Source: CAZEAB01 sp964552945
GTDB lineage: Archaea; Nanobdellota; Nanobdellia; Woesearchaeales; GW2011-AR9
Direction of reading: 5' to 3'
Length of the DNA: 64,000 nt
NCBI GenBank assembly: GCA_964552945.1
Contig: CAZKIP010000006.1
Location: forward strand, 7,088-71,087
In this document: piece by piece, positions 1 to 7,566 of the stretch
Layout: every line of letters starts with the position of its first letter
Numbering within the stretch: position 1 is the stretch's first letter
The notes under the pieces: generated by a model
What the model was told of the DNA's origin: nothing
Database searches by the model: none
What the model saw: only the letters and a program-made list of their open reading frames with translations
Translations under genes and position numbers: made by a program

Positions 1-54
1 TCGGTCTATCTCTTCATTTCCAACACTCATAGCTGGTTGCCACTTAATTTCCAT
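1..54 (-). CDS. Bacteriohemerythrin-like protein, N-terminus only (cut by window edge)
   Basis: The minus strand from 54 reads 18 codons without a stop, starting MEIKWQPAMSVGNEEIDR. This fits the conserved opening of bacteriohemerythrins, in which a Trp is followed by a S-V-G-x-x-x-I-D block and then the first iron-binding His, which would lie beyond the window. Family members bind O2 at a non-heme di-iron site. A TATA-like sequence lies about 27 nt upstream, so the transcript is probably leaderless. Only the N-terminus is visible, so no metal ligand can be checked. Confidence 0.6.
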   Translation of the reverse strand, partial: MEIKWQPAMSVGNEEIDR

Positions 55-74
55 GTTGCAAAGAGAAATGTTGT

Positions 75-87
75 CATATATAAAGTT
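75..87 (-). promoter_or_regulatory. TATA box for the hemerythrin-like gene
   Basis: The minus strand reads AACTTTATATATG here, about 27 nt before the ATG at 54. That spacing is typical of leaderless archaeal transcripts. The rest of 55-165 holds no gene that I can see. Confidence 0.45.
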
Positions 88-165
88 TTTTATTGGCTTT
101 CTTCTGATATAAATAATCCTCCCCATACCCTTTTTCTATAATAAAACCTTAAATCATGAGACGTA

Positions 166-1488
166 TCATAAACTCTCTTCACTAATTCTTTTAACAAGTC
201 CCTTATTACTCAACTTTTTTCTAACCAATTTGTTCTCTCCACCAAACAACAATACTTCAGGAGGCATCGGTCTTAGATTATACACACCACCCATAGAATA
301 ACAATAAGCACCAGCATTTAGAATAGTTAAAACATCACCTTCCCTTAACTCAGGAAGTTTTCTGTCTACAGCAAAACAATCTCCGGTCTCACAAATGTTA
401 CCTACAACATCATATTTCTTAATTTCCCCAGAAGGATTTGATAAATTCAAAATGTGATGATAAGCTTGGTAAAACATAGGCCTAATTAATTGAGGAAATC
501 CAGAATTGGTTCCAGCAATAAGTTTACCAGGATTATTTTTTATTTCGGTAACTTTTACCAAAAGATTTCCTGCCTCTGAAACAAGATATTTACCTGGTTC
601 AAAATACATTTCTAATTCTTTTCCATAACCCTCACAAAATTTAGAAAAAATTGCCACTACTTCTTTTCCAAACTCTAAATAATTCAAATTTTTTTCTTCA
701 GGTTTGTAAGGAACTTTAAACCCACCACCAAAATCAACAAATCTTAAATTAGGAAATCTTTCTGGAGTAATCATACCTAACAAATTTTTCATACCTTCCA
801 TCATTTGAACCGTTTCAGGAATTCCAGAACCGGTGTGTTCATGAACTCCTACAACTTTCAAACCATATTTATTACAAACTTCAACAACTTCCTCAACCTT
901 ATTAATCATAATTCCAAACTTGGAAGCTTCTCCACCCGTTTGTACATTCTCATGTTCGCCCGCAACAACATCTGGATTAAATCTTATACAAACCTCTCTT
1001 CCAGGATAAGCTTCACCATACCTATTTAATCTGGATAAACTTCCAATGTTGAATAAAACACCCAACTTCTGAACTTCATGCATTTCTTCATCTGTAATTT
1101 TGTTAGAAGTAAAAAGAATTCTATCTGCTGAAAAACCGGCCTCTATAGCAAGAAGAACATCTCCTGGACTTACTGCATCAATACAAGCGCCTTCTTTTTC
1201 TAGAAGTTTTAAAATTGCCAAGTTATAATTGGCTTTCATAGCATAATATATTTGCAACTTTTTCCAGGGAATAAAATCATACAACTCTTTATATCTCTGA
1301 ATAATTAAGTTTCCATTATATACGTAAAGGGGAGTACCATGCTTAGTTGCTAATTCTATTAACTTTTCTCTTGAAAAAAATTCTTCCATCCTACCATGAG
1401 CTGTTAAGGATATATAAAATTTGCGAGATATTTCTGTAAATTTTCCGGATAGAAACAAATTATAGTCTACTTCTAACAAACCCATCAA
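166..1488 (-). CDS. lysA: Diaminopimelate decarboxylase-like PLP enzyme (fold III)
   Basis: The family decarboxylates meso-diaminopimelate to lysine using PLP in the cytoplasm. Visible features: the PLP lysine K85 in YYAMKANYN, the HEHTGSG segment, the Gly-rich GGGFKVPY, EPGKYLV, and the C-terminal CETGD motif that supplies the active-site Cys from the partner subunit. Length is normal for the family. The start is uncertain. The ATG at 1488 overlaps the upstream HAD gene by about 29 nt, whereas the in-frame ATG at 1389 begins at the usual family N-terminus (MEEFFSREKL). No other lysine-pathway gene is nearby, so a related substrate such as carboxynorspermidine or another amino acid cannot be excluded. 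Confidence 0.82.
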   Translation of the reverse strand: MMGLLEVDYNLFLSGKFTEISRKFYISLTAHGRMEEFFSREKLIELATKHGTPLYVYNGNLIIQRYKELYDFIPWKKLQIYYAMKANYNLAILKLLEKEGACIDAVSPGDVLLAIEAGFSADRILFTSNKITDEEMHEVQKLGVLFNIGSLSRLNRYGEAYPGREVCIRFNPDVVAGEHENVQTGGEASKFGIMINKVEEVVEVCNKYGLKVVGVHEHTGSGIPETVQMMEGMKNLLGMITPERFPNLRFVDFGGGFKVPYKPEEKNLNYLEFGKEVVAIFSKFCEGYGKELEMYFEPGKYLVSEAGNLLVKVTEIKNNPGKLIAGTNSGFPQLIRPMFYQAYHHILNLSNPSGEIKKYDVVGNICETGDCFAVDRKLPELREGDVLTILNAGAYCYSMGGVYNLRPMPPEVLLFGGENKLVRKKLSNKGLVKRISEESL

Positions 1489-2239
1489 TAGTTTTTCTTA
1501 AATCTGATCCTCGGCGATAATCTGCAAATTGAACAGAATGAACAAAAGGACCAAGTTCTGTTTCTGCATTTCTTCTATCACTTTCATTAGATATAACTCC
1601 AACAGACATGCCACCATAACGTTTGTTGACTTTAAGCATTGCTTTATCTGTCAATCCATCACCTAAAACTAAAGAATTTTCTAAAGGCCAATCATATGCC
1701 CCTCTTATTTTACTCTGACCAATGCTAAGTCTAATCAAAACATTCTCCTTCTCATCAGAAGAAACCGTTAACCCCAAACCTGCAATTCTATCAGAGTAAT
1801 GGGATTTAACAAAATCATAAGCACATACGTGATCACAATATCTTTCTAGCAAAGAGCCTTCAATGATGGGTTTAATTCCACAACTAATGACTCTAAAAGA
1901 AAATTCGGCTTCAGGATAATCACTACGCAACTCTGGGAACAAGGTATCTGCTCCAGGGAATAAAGTTTTATCCAATTCTTTCCCCAACTCCCCCATAGTT
2001 TCTCTCGTAATGGGTGTTTTTGGATTTTGCTCATTATAATGATTTACTGCATCAATAATTCTTGTAAAATAAAGTGCAATGAAATTTTCAGGAGAATTTG
2101 TTATTTTTTTCTGTTCTTCATATATCCTATCCCAAAACTCTTTTCTATCCATACCCATTTTATCCAAAAGAAAATTAGGATGCATTCCCTCGGCTAAAGT
2201 TCCATCTAAATCAGCAGTTATAGCAATTCTAGGTTTCAT
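1460..2239 (-). CDS. HAD-superfamily phosphatase-like protein
   Basis: A 259-residue cytosolic protein with haloacid dehalogenase motifs. Motif I is DLDGT, with nucleophile D10 and acid/base D12. A Ser in the VISCG segment is a candidate motif II. Motif IV is GDGLTDKAM, with the Mg-binding Asp. The large insert between motifs I and II is helical and would form the substrate cap. It resembles the phosphoserine-phosphatase branch, but the substrate cannot be read from the sequence. Its 3' end overlaps the lysA-like gene if the longer lysA start is used, which suggests translational coupling. Confidence 0.72.
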   Translation of the reverse strand: MKPRIAITADLDGTLAEGMHPNFLLDKMGMDRKEFWDRIYEEQKKITNSPENFIALYFTRIIDAVNHYNEQNPKTPITRETMGELGKELDKTLFPGADTLFPELRSDYPEAEFSFRVISCGIKPIIEGSLLERYCDHVCAYDFVKSHYSDRIAGLGLTVSSDEKENVLIRLSIGQSKIRGAYDWPLENSLVLGDGLTDKAMLKVNKRYGGMSVGVISNESDRRNAETELGPFVHSVQFADYRRGSDLRKTIDGFVRSRL

Positions 2240-2286
2240 TTATACTACAGAAAAACATTTTTTTATAAAAGCAATGAAAAACAAAC

Positions 2287-3807
2287 TTAAAATCCTAATC
2301 TTTCCAAAATAACATCAGGATCAAATTTCTCTAAATCAGAATAATTTTGACCAACTCCAAGAAATAAAATTGGTTTCTTAATAGTATAAGATATTGATAA
2401 AGGAGCGCCTCCTTTCTCATCCACATCCACTTTTGTGAGGATTGCACCATCCATTTGCACTAACTCATTAAACTTTCTAGCTTGTTCAATACAATCATTT
2501 CCGGTGATAGATTCACCAACAAAAATTTTGAAATCAGGTTTTGTAACTCTAATAATTTTTTCAAGTTCTTGCATCAAGTTAGTATTACTATGCAGCCTTC
2601 CAGCAGTATCAACAAGAACAACATCAACATTATTTTTTTCTGCATATTTAACTGCATCAAAAGCTACAGCTGCTGCATCTGAACCATAATCATGTTTAAT
2701 CATTTTTACTTTTAGATTGTCTGCATGTTCTTGTAATTGGTCGATGGCAGCAGCCCTAAAAGTATCACAAGCAGCAAAAACTACAGACATTTTATTGTCC
2801 TGAAAGTATTGAGTTAATTTTGCAATTGAAGTTGTTTTACCAACCCCATTTATTCCAAAAAAAGTTATGATGAAAGGTCCTTCTTTCTTTTTTATTTTAT
2901 CCAAAAGGTCTACCTGTTCACAAGAAAGAATTTCATGCATTGTTTGTTTCAAAGTTTCTGCAATCTTTTTTGGAACATCTCTTGGTAATGGTTTGTCAAC
3001 CAATTCTTCTCTTAAATCCTCTTTAATTTTTTCAATAACTTCAACAGAAACATTATTTTCCAATAAAACTATTTCCAATTCCCAAAAAAGATTATCAAAT
3101 TTTTCTGAAGAGATAGTTTTTGTGGTTAGCGTTTGTTTAATTTTTCCAAAGAAACCTTTTTCTTCCTTTACTTCTTCAGGTTCAGTAGTAATTTCTTCTT
3201 TTGTTTCCTCAACAACTTCTTTTTCTACTTTCTCTGTTGCTTTTTCTTTTTTAGGAGCTTTATCTTCAGCGACTTTTTCCTTCTTAACCTTCTCTTTTGG
3301 TTTTTCAACTTTTAGTTCTTCCTTAGGAGTTTCTTTTTTAGTTTCTTTTTTCTTTTTGAATAAACCACTGAAAAAACCCTCCTTCTTTTCTTCTTCAATA
3401 ATTTCTACTTTAGGAATTTCCTCTTCCTTTGATTCTTCAAAATTTTCTTCTTTAGTCTCTTTGGTTTCTTTAGTCTCTTCATCTTTTACTTCTTTAGTTT
3501 CTTCTTTTACTGGTACAGAATTAGCTTCTTCAATTACTTTGTCAGCTTTTTCTAAGACTTCTTCAGGAACATCTTCGGATTCTTTTTCTTCAACCTTAGT
3601 TTCTTTTTCAACTTCTTTTTTTGGTTTCTCTTCTTTTTTCTTAACTTCCTTCTTCTTGACTTCTTTTTTAACTTCTACTTTCTTTTCCTTCTTAGGCTTC
3701 TCAACTACTTTCTCTACTTCAACCTGCTTCTCTTCCGCTTCCTCTTCAGCTTTCTTAGAAAAAACTGATAATGCTCCCTTCAGTTTATCTTTTAATTTTC
3801 CAAACAT
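2287..3807 (-). CDS. ftsY: Signal recognition particle receptor FtsY with long charged N-terminus
   Basis: SRP receptor GTPase that docks ribosome-SRP complexes at the membrane. The NG domain fills the C-terminal ~290 residues: P-loop GINGVGKTTS (about 315), DTFRAAAIDQL, DTAGRLHSN and the TKVD base-recognition motif (about 457). The first ~210 residues are Lys/Glu-rich and low in complexity. They carry the motif FSGLFKKKKE, which could be a membrane-targeting amphipathic patch, and a similar FGKLKDKLK at the very N-terminus. Archaeal FtsY usually has a shorter acidic leader. It follows pfdA as in many archaeal genomes. Confidence 0.95.
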   Translation of the reverse strand: MFGKLKDKLKGALSVFSKKAEEEAEEKQVEVEKVVEKPKKEKKVEVKKEVKKKEVKKKEEKPKKEVEKETKVEEKESEDVPEEVLEKADKVIEEANSVPVKEETKEVKDEETKETKETKEENFEESKEEEIPKVEIIEEEKKEGFFSGLFKKKKETKKETPKEELKVEKPKEKVKKEKVAEDKAPKKEKATEKVEKEVVEETKEEITTEPEEVKEEKGFFGKIKQTLTTKTISSEKFDNLFWELEIVLLENNVSVEVIEKIKEDLREELVDKPLPRDVPKKIAETLKQTMHEILSCEQVDLLDKIKKKEGPFIITFFGINGVGKTTSIAKLTQYFQDNKMSVVFAACDTFRAAAIDQLQEHADNLKVKMIKHDYGSDAAAVAFDAVKYAEKNNVDVVLVDTAGRLHSNTNLMQELEKIIRVTKPDFKIFVGESITGNDCIEQARKFNELVQMDGAILTKVDVDEKGGAPLSISYTIKKPILFLGVGQNYSDLEKFDPDVILERLGF

Positions 3808-3842
3808 GATTAAAAATCCTCATTTTCTTCTTCATAATATTA

Positions 3843-4244
3843 CTATTCTGCATTCTGAATATCTTGATATATCGACATCAGTTTATTCTGTATATGTTGC
3901 ATTACTTTCTCAACATCAACAAGTTTTTTTCGCAGCTCAACTTCCTGTTGTCCAAGCAAGGAAACGACTTCTTCAGTAGTTCTTTCAACCGTGGTATTGG
4001 AACCAACGTTGACAACCAAACTCTGGTTATTTTCCAATTTAGATCTGATAAAAATACCATTAGCCAAAGGAGATAAAATTTCTGTTCCAACTTTAGTTTC
4101 TCCTAATTCACTGACTGCATTCTTAGAAATATCTAATTCTAACAATTGCTGATTTAACATTTCTAGATGTTCATTAATCTGCACAGCCTGCTGCTGGAGC
4201 ATTTGAAACTCCGTGTACTTTTCTTTCCAATTTTCTTCGCTCAT
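3843..4244 (-). CDS. pfdA: Prefoldin alpha subunit
   Basis: A 133-residue protein with two long coiled-coil helices flanking a central beta-hairpin region (residues about 45-85, ETKVGTEILSPLANGIFIRS), the standard layout of archaeal prefoldin alpha. Prefoldin is a hexamer of two alpha and four beta subunits that holds unfolded proteins and passes them to the thermosome. The segment with L-x-P-L-x-x-G-x-F matches the family signature. Its start overlaps the 69-aa gene upstream by 4 nt, and ftsY follows about 35 nt downstream, so the three form an operon. Confidence 0.9.
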   Translation of the reverse strand: MSEENWKEKYTEFQMLQQQAVQINEHLEMLNQQLLELDISKNAVSELGETKVGTEILSPLANGIFIRSKLENNQSLVVNVGSNTTVERTTEEVVSLLGQQEVELRKKLVDVEKVMQHIQNKLMSIYQDIQNAE

Positions 4245-4450
4245 TGTTCAAGTTTTTGCAGAAGTTTAGATAGAAATTCTTCATATAATTTTCCTCCTGC
4301 AAGGAAAGGTATATCTTCAGAATCCCCTACCATTTTATTCAAAAATGGAGAATTTACTAACCTTAAATCCTTCTCATCTTTTTTCAAATGGCTTAATTCT
4401 TTCCGCACCAATATTCTCAAAACATCACTATCTTCTTTTGTTAATTCCAT
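4241..4450 (-). CDS. Small conserved-context protein before pfdA, function unknown
   Basis: A 69-residue, charged, helical protein that I do not recognise. It begins MELTKEDSDVLRILVRKEL and ends in a leucine/lysine-rich helix. An ATGA-type 4-nt overlap with pfdA and a TATA box 21-30 nt upstream of its ATG make it the first gene of the pfdA-ftsY operon. In many archaea ribosomal proteins such as L18a/LX occupy this place, but this sequence does not resemble them. Confidence 0.7.
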   Translation of the reverse strand: MELTKEDSDVLRILVRKELSHLKKDEKDLRLVNSPFLNKMVGDSEDIPFLAGGKLYEEFLSKLLQKLEQ

Positions 4451-4470
4451 AAGGGGTATTTATTACAGGT

Positions 4471-4480
4471 TTTTATAAAG
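4471..4480 (-). promoter_or_regulatory. TATA box of the pfdA-ftsY operon
   Basis: The minus strand reads CTTTATAAAA 21-30 nt upstream of the ATG at 4450. The sequence is nearly symmetric, so it could also drive transcription rightwards into the stem-loop element at 4513-4596. Confidence 0.5.
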
Positions 4481-4512
4481 GTAACGGTAGAAAATATAGG
4501 GCTAAATAAAAT

Positions 4513-4596
4513 GCAAACACTAGCGCCAATGGAGGCACATGGGATGAGTCATAAACGAAGCCCATAATCGTGCCGTGCCCTAGTGTTTGCCTTAGA
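4513..4596 (+). ncRNA. Stem-loop RNA candidate, copy A (H/ACA-like geometry)
   Basis: An 11-bp perfect stem pairs 4513-4523 (GCAAACACTAG) with 4580-4590. Inside, GGCAC (4534-4538) pairs with GTGCC (4570-4574) and ATGGG (4539-4543) with CCCAT (4561-4565), with an AATC bulge. A related element lies at 61527-61618. The inner core (CGCCAA, then ATAATCGTGCCGTG) is shared, but the outer stem has different yet still fully paired bases. An AGA trinucleotide begins 14 nt after the top of the outer stem in both copies, as expected for the ANA box of archaeal H/ACA guide RNAs. Assignment to H/ACA is tentative because no target was identified and copy B lacks an obvious K-turn. Confidence 0.5.
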
Positions 4597-4689
4597 AAAT
4601 TTAAGCCATATAAAAAGAAAATATAGAGAGTAGAAAGGTTATGATAAAGTGGAGAAATGGTTAAAAGTAAGAACTAGATTTTTAACAAA

Positions 4690-5922
4690 GTGGCAAGTAA
4701 AACAAAACTGTTAATTGTCCCTTGTTCTGGAGAAAATACTACGAAATTAGCCATAGATGTAACCAGAATTCTGAAAAAAGAATATGGCCTTGAAGATCAA
4801 GTAGAACTACTCACAAGCCAAAGAAGAAAAAGTGTACCAAAAGGAACGCCTAAAGATCATCAACATCCTTTAGTGGGAGATTATTTCCCTGATGTTGAAT
4901 CACAAGTAGATATCGGCAGGAACCAATTGTTCGATAACATTAGGGGAAAACATGTAGCAATAGTTGAGCACTTACTTACTCCTCACAGATTTGTAGTTGA
5001 TGGTCAACCCCAATGTATCTCGGTTAATGACCACCATATGACTGTTAGAGGATTTTTGGATGTTATCAGGAATACGGATACCCTTCAAAGAACTCTCCTT
5101 GCACCATATTTGACTTACGTAAGATCGCATAGCATCAAAAAATACAAAAAAAGAGGATTCTTTCAGTTCGATTCAATTCAGACAACACTAGGGGATTACC
5201 AAAGAGGGAAATTAGATGCAATTGTTACCATTGACCCACATGCAAGAGAAGCAGCTCAGATTGCTGAATCATTAGAAATTGATTTTCATGACATCAATCC
5301 TTTCCATTCTGCCAGAGCTATAAACCCATACAAATTAGGTCTTTCTGGGAACAGAGCTAAAGATGTAAGAAAGAAACTGAGGCCTTTTCAAGAAAGATTT
5401 GCAAAACTTAGAAAAGAAAAAGAAGGCCATTTGTATGTTATCGTTGTTGATGGAGGAACTGAATCTAGATGTGAAAATTTCATTGAAAGAGCTTGCCCAG
5501 ATTTGACACCTGAAGAATATTTTGCTTTCTTAATGAATTTTGGAAAAGATAGATTCACATATAGTGATGCATCTGCACAAGTAAAATCATTCAGCCCAAT
5601 TACAGTTGACAATTTAGATCATGATGGAACTTACATTATTATTGATGACATGGCAGTAAGTCTTGGAACTGCCAATAGGGCTGCCAGATATGTTAAAGAG
5701 CATTCTGGTGGTAAAGCTCATATCGAATTATGGACAAGTCATGCCGTTACGATGCCAGTTCAGCATGACGGCGCCAATGAAAGAAATTATATTGACAAAG
5801 TTGTTTGTCTTGATACTATTCCTCAACATCCCGATTTAAAATTCGAATATATTAATGCCAGTGCTCATTTACTCGCTTCCGGGCTGTATAAAGCCCATCA
5901 AAAGTTGGTCGATTCTAGGTAA
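4690..5922 (+). CDS. Ribose-phosphate pyrophosphokinase-like protein with altered PRPP loop
   Basis: A 410-residue protein resembling PRPP synthetase, which makes PRPP from ribose-5-phosphate and ATP. It keeps the N-terminal nucleotide-binding-like region (APYLTYVR), the DPHAREA metal/catalytic segment (D-x-H), and a C-terminal phosphoribosyltransferase domain ending with a TSHAV strand. The PRPP-binding loop reads IIIDDMAVSLGTA. In canonical enzymes this is DDMIDTGGT, so the acidic pair is kept but the T-G-G turn is changed. It is longer than typical PRPP synthetases (~300 aa). The start is GTG. It may be a divergent synthetase or a phosphoribosyltransferase with another job. Confidence 0.65.
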   Translation: MASKTKLLIVPCSGENTTKLAIDVTRILKKEYGLEDQVELLTSQRRKSVPKGTPKDHQHPLVGDYFPDVESQVDIGRNQLFDNIRGKHVAIVEHLLTPHRFVVDGQPQCISVNDHHMTVRGFLDVIRNTDTLQRTLLAPYLTYVRSHSIKKYKKRGFFQFDSIQTTLGDYQRGKLDAIVTIDPHAREAAQIAESLEIDFHDINPFHSARAINPYKLGLSGNRAKDVRKKLRPFQERFAKLRKEKEGHLYVIVVDGGTESRCENFIERACPDLTPEEYFAFLMNFGKDRFTYSDASAQVKSFSPITVDNLDHDGTYIIIDDMAVSLGTANRAARYVKEHSGGKAHIELWTSHAVTMPVQHDGANERNYIDKVVCLDTIPQHPDLKFEYINASAHLLASGLYKAHQKLVDSR

Positions 5923-5989
5923 TAGTCCCTCTCCAGTGACAAATGGCCGAAACATTTATAAAAGAGGTTAATTCTGAACAAATGTTAGA

Positions 5990-7555
5990 ATGGTTGAATT
6001 AGATGAATTAATAAATGGAGATATTACAAATATACCTAGTGGTACAACCATTAGAAACCCTCATACAAATGAAGTTCTAAGTATTCAAGAAAAATTAGGT
6101 CAAGGAGGAGAAGGACATACTTATCTTTCAAAAAATGCTGATGGCGTAGAAAGAGTTCTTAAATTTGTAGAAAGAAGTAATGGCACCTCCACTGAAGAGC
6201 TTGAAGATAAATTAAGTTCAGAATTACGAAGAGTAAATACCCTTCTTGGTGCAAATTATAGTGCATTTGCTATTAATTCGTTAAATGTTGGTATTGTTGG
6301 AGATTTTGCTGAAGGAAGAAATCTTGAAAAAGAAATCATTGAAGGTAATAAAGCATATACTGAATCTGAAGTTATTGATTTTTTAACAAAAGTTTGTACA
6401 CAATTTTTAGAACCTCTTCATAATGGAGGAGTTGTTCATAAAGACATAAAGCCACAAAATATTATTGTAAATAGTGATAGAGAATACACTTTAATTGATT
6501 TTGGAACAATTAGAAGCGTTAATGATCTTGCCACAATGACGGTTACAATGAGAGGTACGCCTGGTTATTCAAGAATCAAATCAAAACATGAAGTGAGTGA
6601 TGATTTTTATTCATTAGCTAAAACTGCTTATTTCCTATTCACAGGAAGACATCCTGAATTTATTGGACACGATGAATATGACAGAATGGAAGATGAAAAG
6701 AAGTTTAATGCTCTTAGAATCGATGAAAATCTTAAAAATGTCTTATGGAAAATGCTTGGTCACGATAATACTTATGATAATGTTGATAGTTTACTAGGTG
6801 ATTTAAGAAAATTGCAAGTAAATTCTGATGAATCAAAAGTAGATGTAAGGTCGGCTAGAGAACTTGCAAAGTACAGAGAAGCTTCTATTGTTCCTTCAGA
6901 TTTACAAGAAAGAATTACTGGATTTAAAGAATTATTTTTTGAGAAGTATGAGGATAAATTAGCGGAAAGAGTTCCAATTGAAAGAGAGGATAAAGATGCT
7001 TTAGTTAGAATTCTTCAAGATCTGGGATATACCCAACAAGGAGAAGTTTACGTACGACCACATAAATCTACAGAACACATTGACGTTATTTCATTTGAAG
7101 GAGACAATTATGCTCAAATTCGACATGGACAGGTGTATAAGTTAGAAGACGCTGAAAGTAAACTTGATAAGTTTGAAATTACTGATAGATTTTATGAACT
7201 TGGAACATTTGCAGGTTTTTTATCACCAATAATAACAGGGATTGGCATGGGTGTGTCTTATGGAGATTCAATACCAGGGTCCATTGGGTGTGCACTAATA
7301 GGAGCAGTTGCTGGATTTTTTACATCAGATTTTTTAGATAAAATAGTGAAAAAATCTAAAATTGATTCCAAGGATTCAGCCTTATGGGGGATTATCCCAT
7401 TGTTCTTACCACATGCATTTGGAAAAGCTTTTCAAGGAGTTGAGAATGGAGTAAGGTATCTTTCGCATGCCTCTGGATCTACGGCAGATAGCTATGCTCT
7501 TGAGAACGCACTTCACCCATTGCCAGGAATTACTTACGATAAAAACGAAAAATAA
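5990..7555 (+). CDS. Eukaryotic-like Ser/Thr protein kinase with C-terminal membrane segments
   Basis: The kinase domain covers residues about 25-280: Gly-rich loop LGQGGEGHTY, a candidate ATP-binding Lys in RVLKFVE, catalytic loop HKDIKPQNI (about 150), the DFG motif in LIDFGT (about 170) and an activation-segment GTPGY in place of the classical APE. All catalytic residues seem present. After a charged linker come two Gly-rich hydrophobic helices (about 403-448), which would place the kinase on the cytoplasmic face. A TATA-like TTTATAAA lies about 30 nt upstream. Its substrates are unknown, and no phosphatase is adjacent. Confidence 0.85.
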   Translation: MVELDELINGDITNIPSGTTIRNPHTNEVLSIQEKLGQGGEGHTYLSKNADGVERVLKFVERSNGTSTEELEDKLSSELRRVNTLLGANYSAFAINSLNVGIVGDFAEGRNLEKEIIEGNKAYTESEVIDFLTKVCTQFLEPLHNGGVVHKDIKPQNIIVNSDREYTLIDFGTIRSVNDLATMTVTMRGTPGYSRIKSKHEVSDDFYSLAKTAYFLFTGRHPEFIGHDEYDRMEDEKKFNALRIDENLKNVLWKMLGHDNTYDNVDSLLGDLRKLQVNSDESKVDVRSARELAKYREASIVPSDLQERITGFKELFFEKYEDKLAERVPIEREDKDALVRILQDLGYTQQGEVYVRPHKSTEHIDVISFEGDNYAQIRHGQVYKLEDAESKLDKFEITDRFYELGTFAGFLSPIITGIGMGVSYGDSIPGSIGCALIGAVAGFFTSDFLDKIVKKSKIDSKDSALWGIIPLFLPHAFGKAFQGVENGVRYLSHASGSTADSYALENALHPLPGITYDKNEK

Positions 7556-7566
7556 AAATAAAAAAA

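Noticed and set aside
2867..3979. A long plus-strand open frame (about 370 codons) opposite ftsY
   Set aside because: It is opposite the low-complexity Lys/Glu-rich part of FtsY; its Ser/Phe-rich translation is the mirror of that codon bias, and the conserved GTPase motifs are on the minus strand.
4544..4560. K-turn in the apical loop of stem-loop copy A
   Set aside because: The ATGA...CGA arrangement is suggestive, but copy B has an unrelated AT-rich loop, so I do not rely on it.
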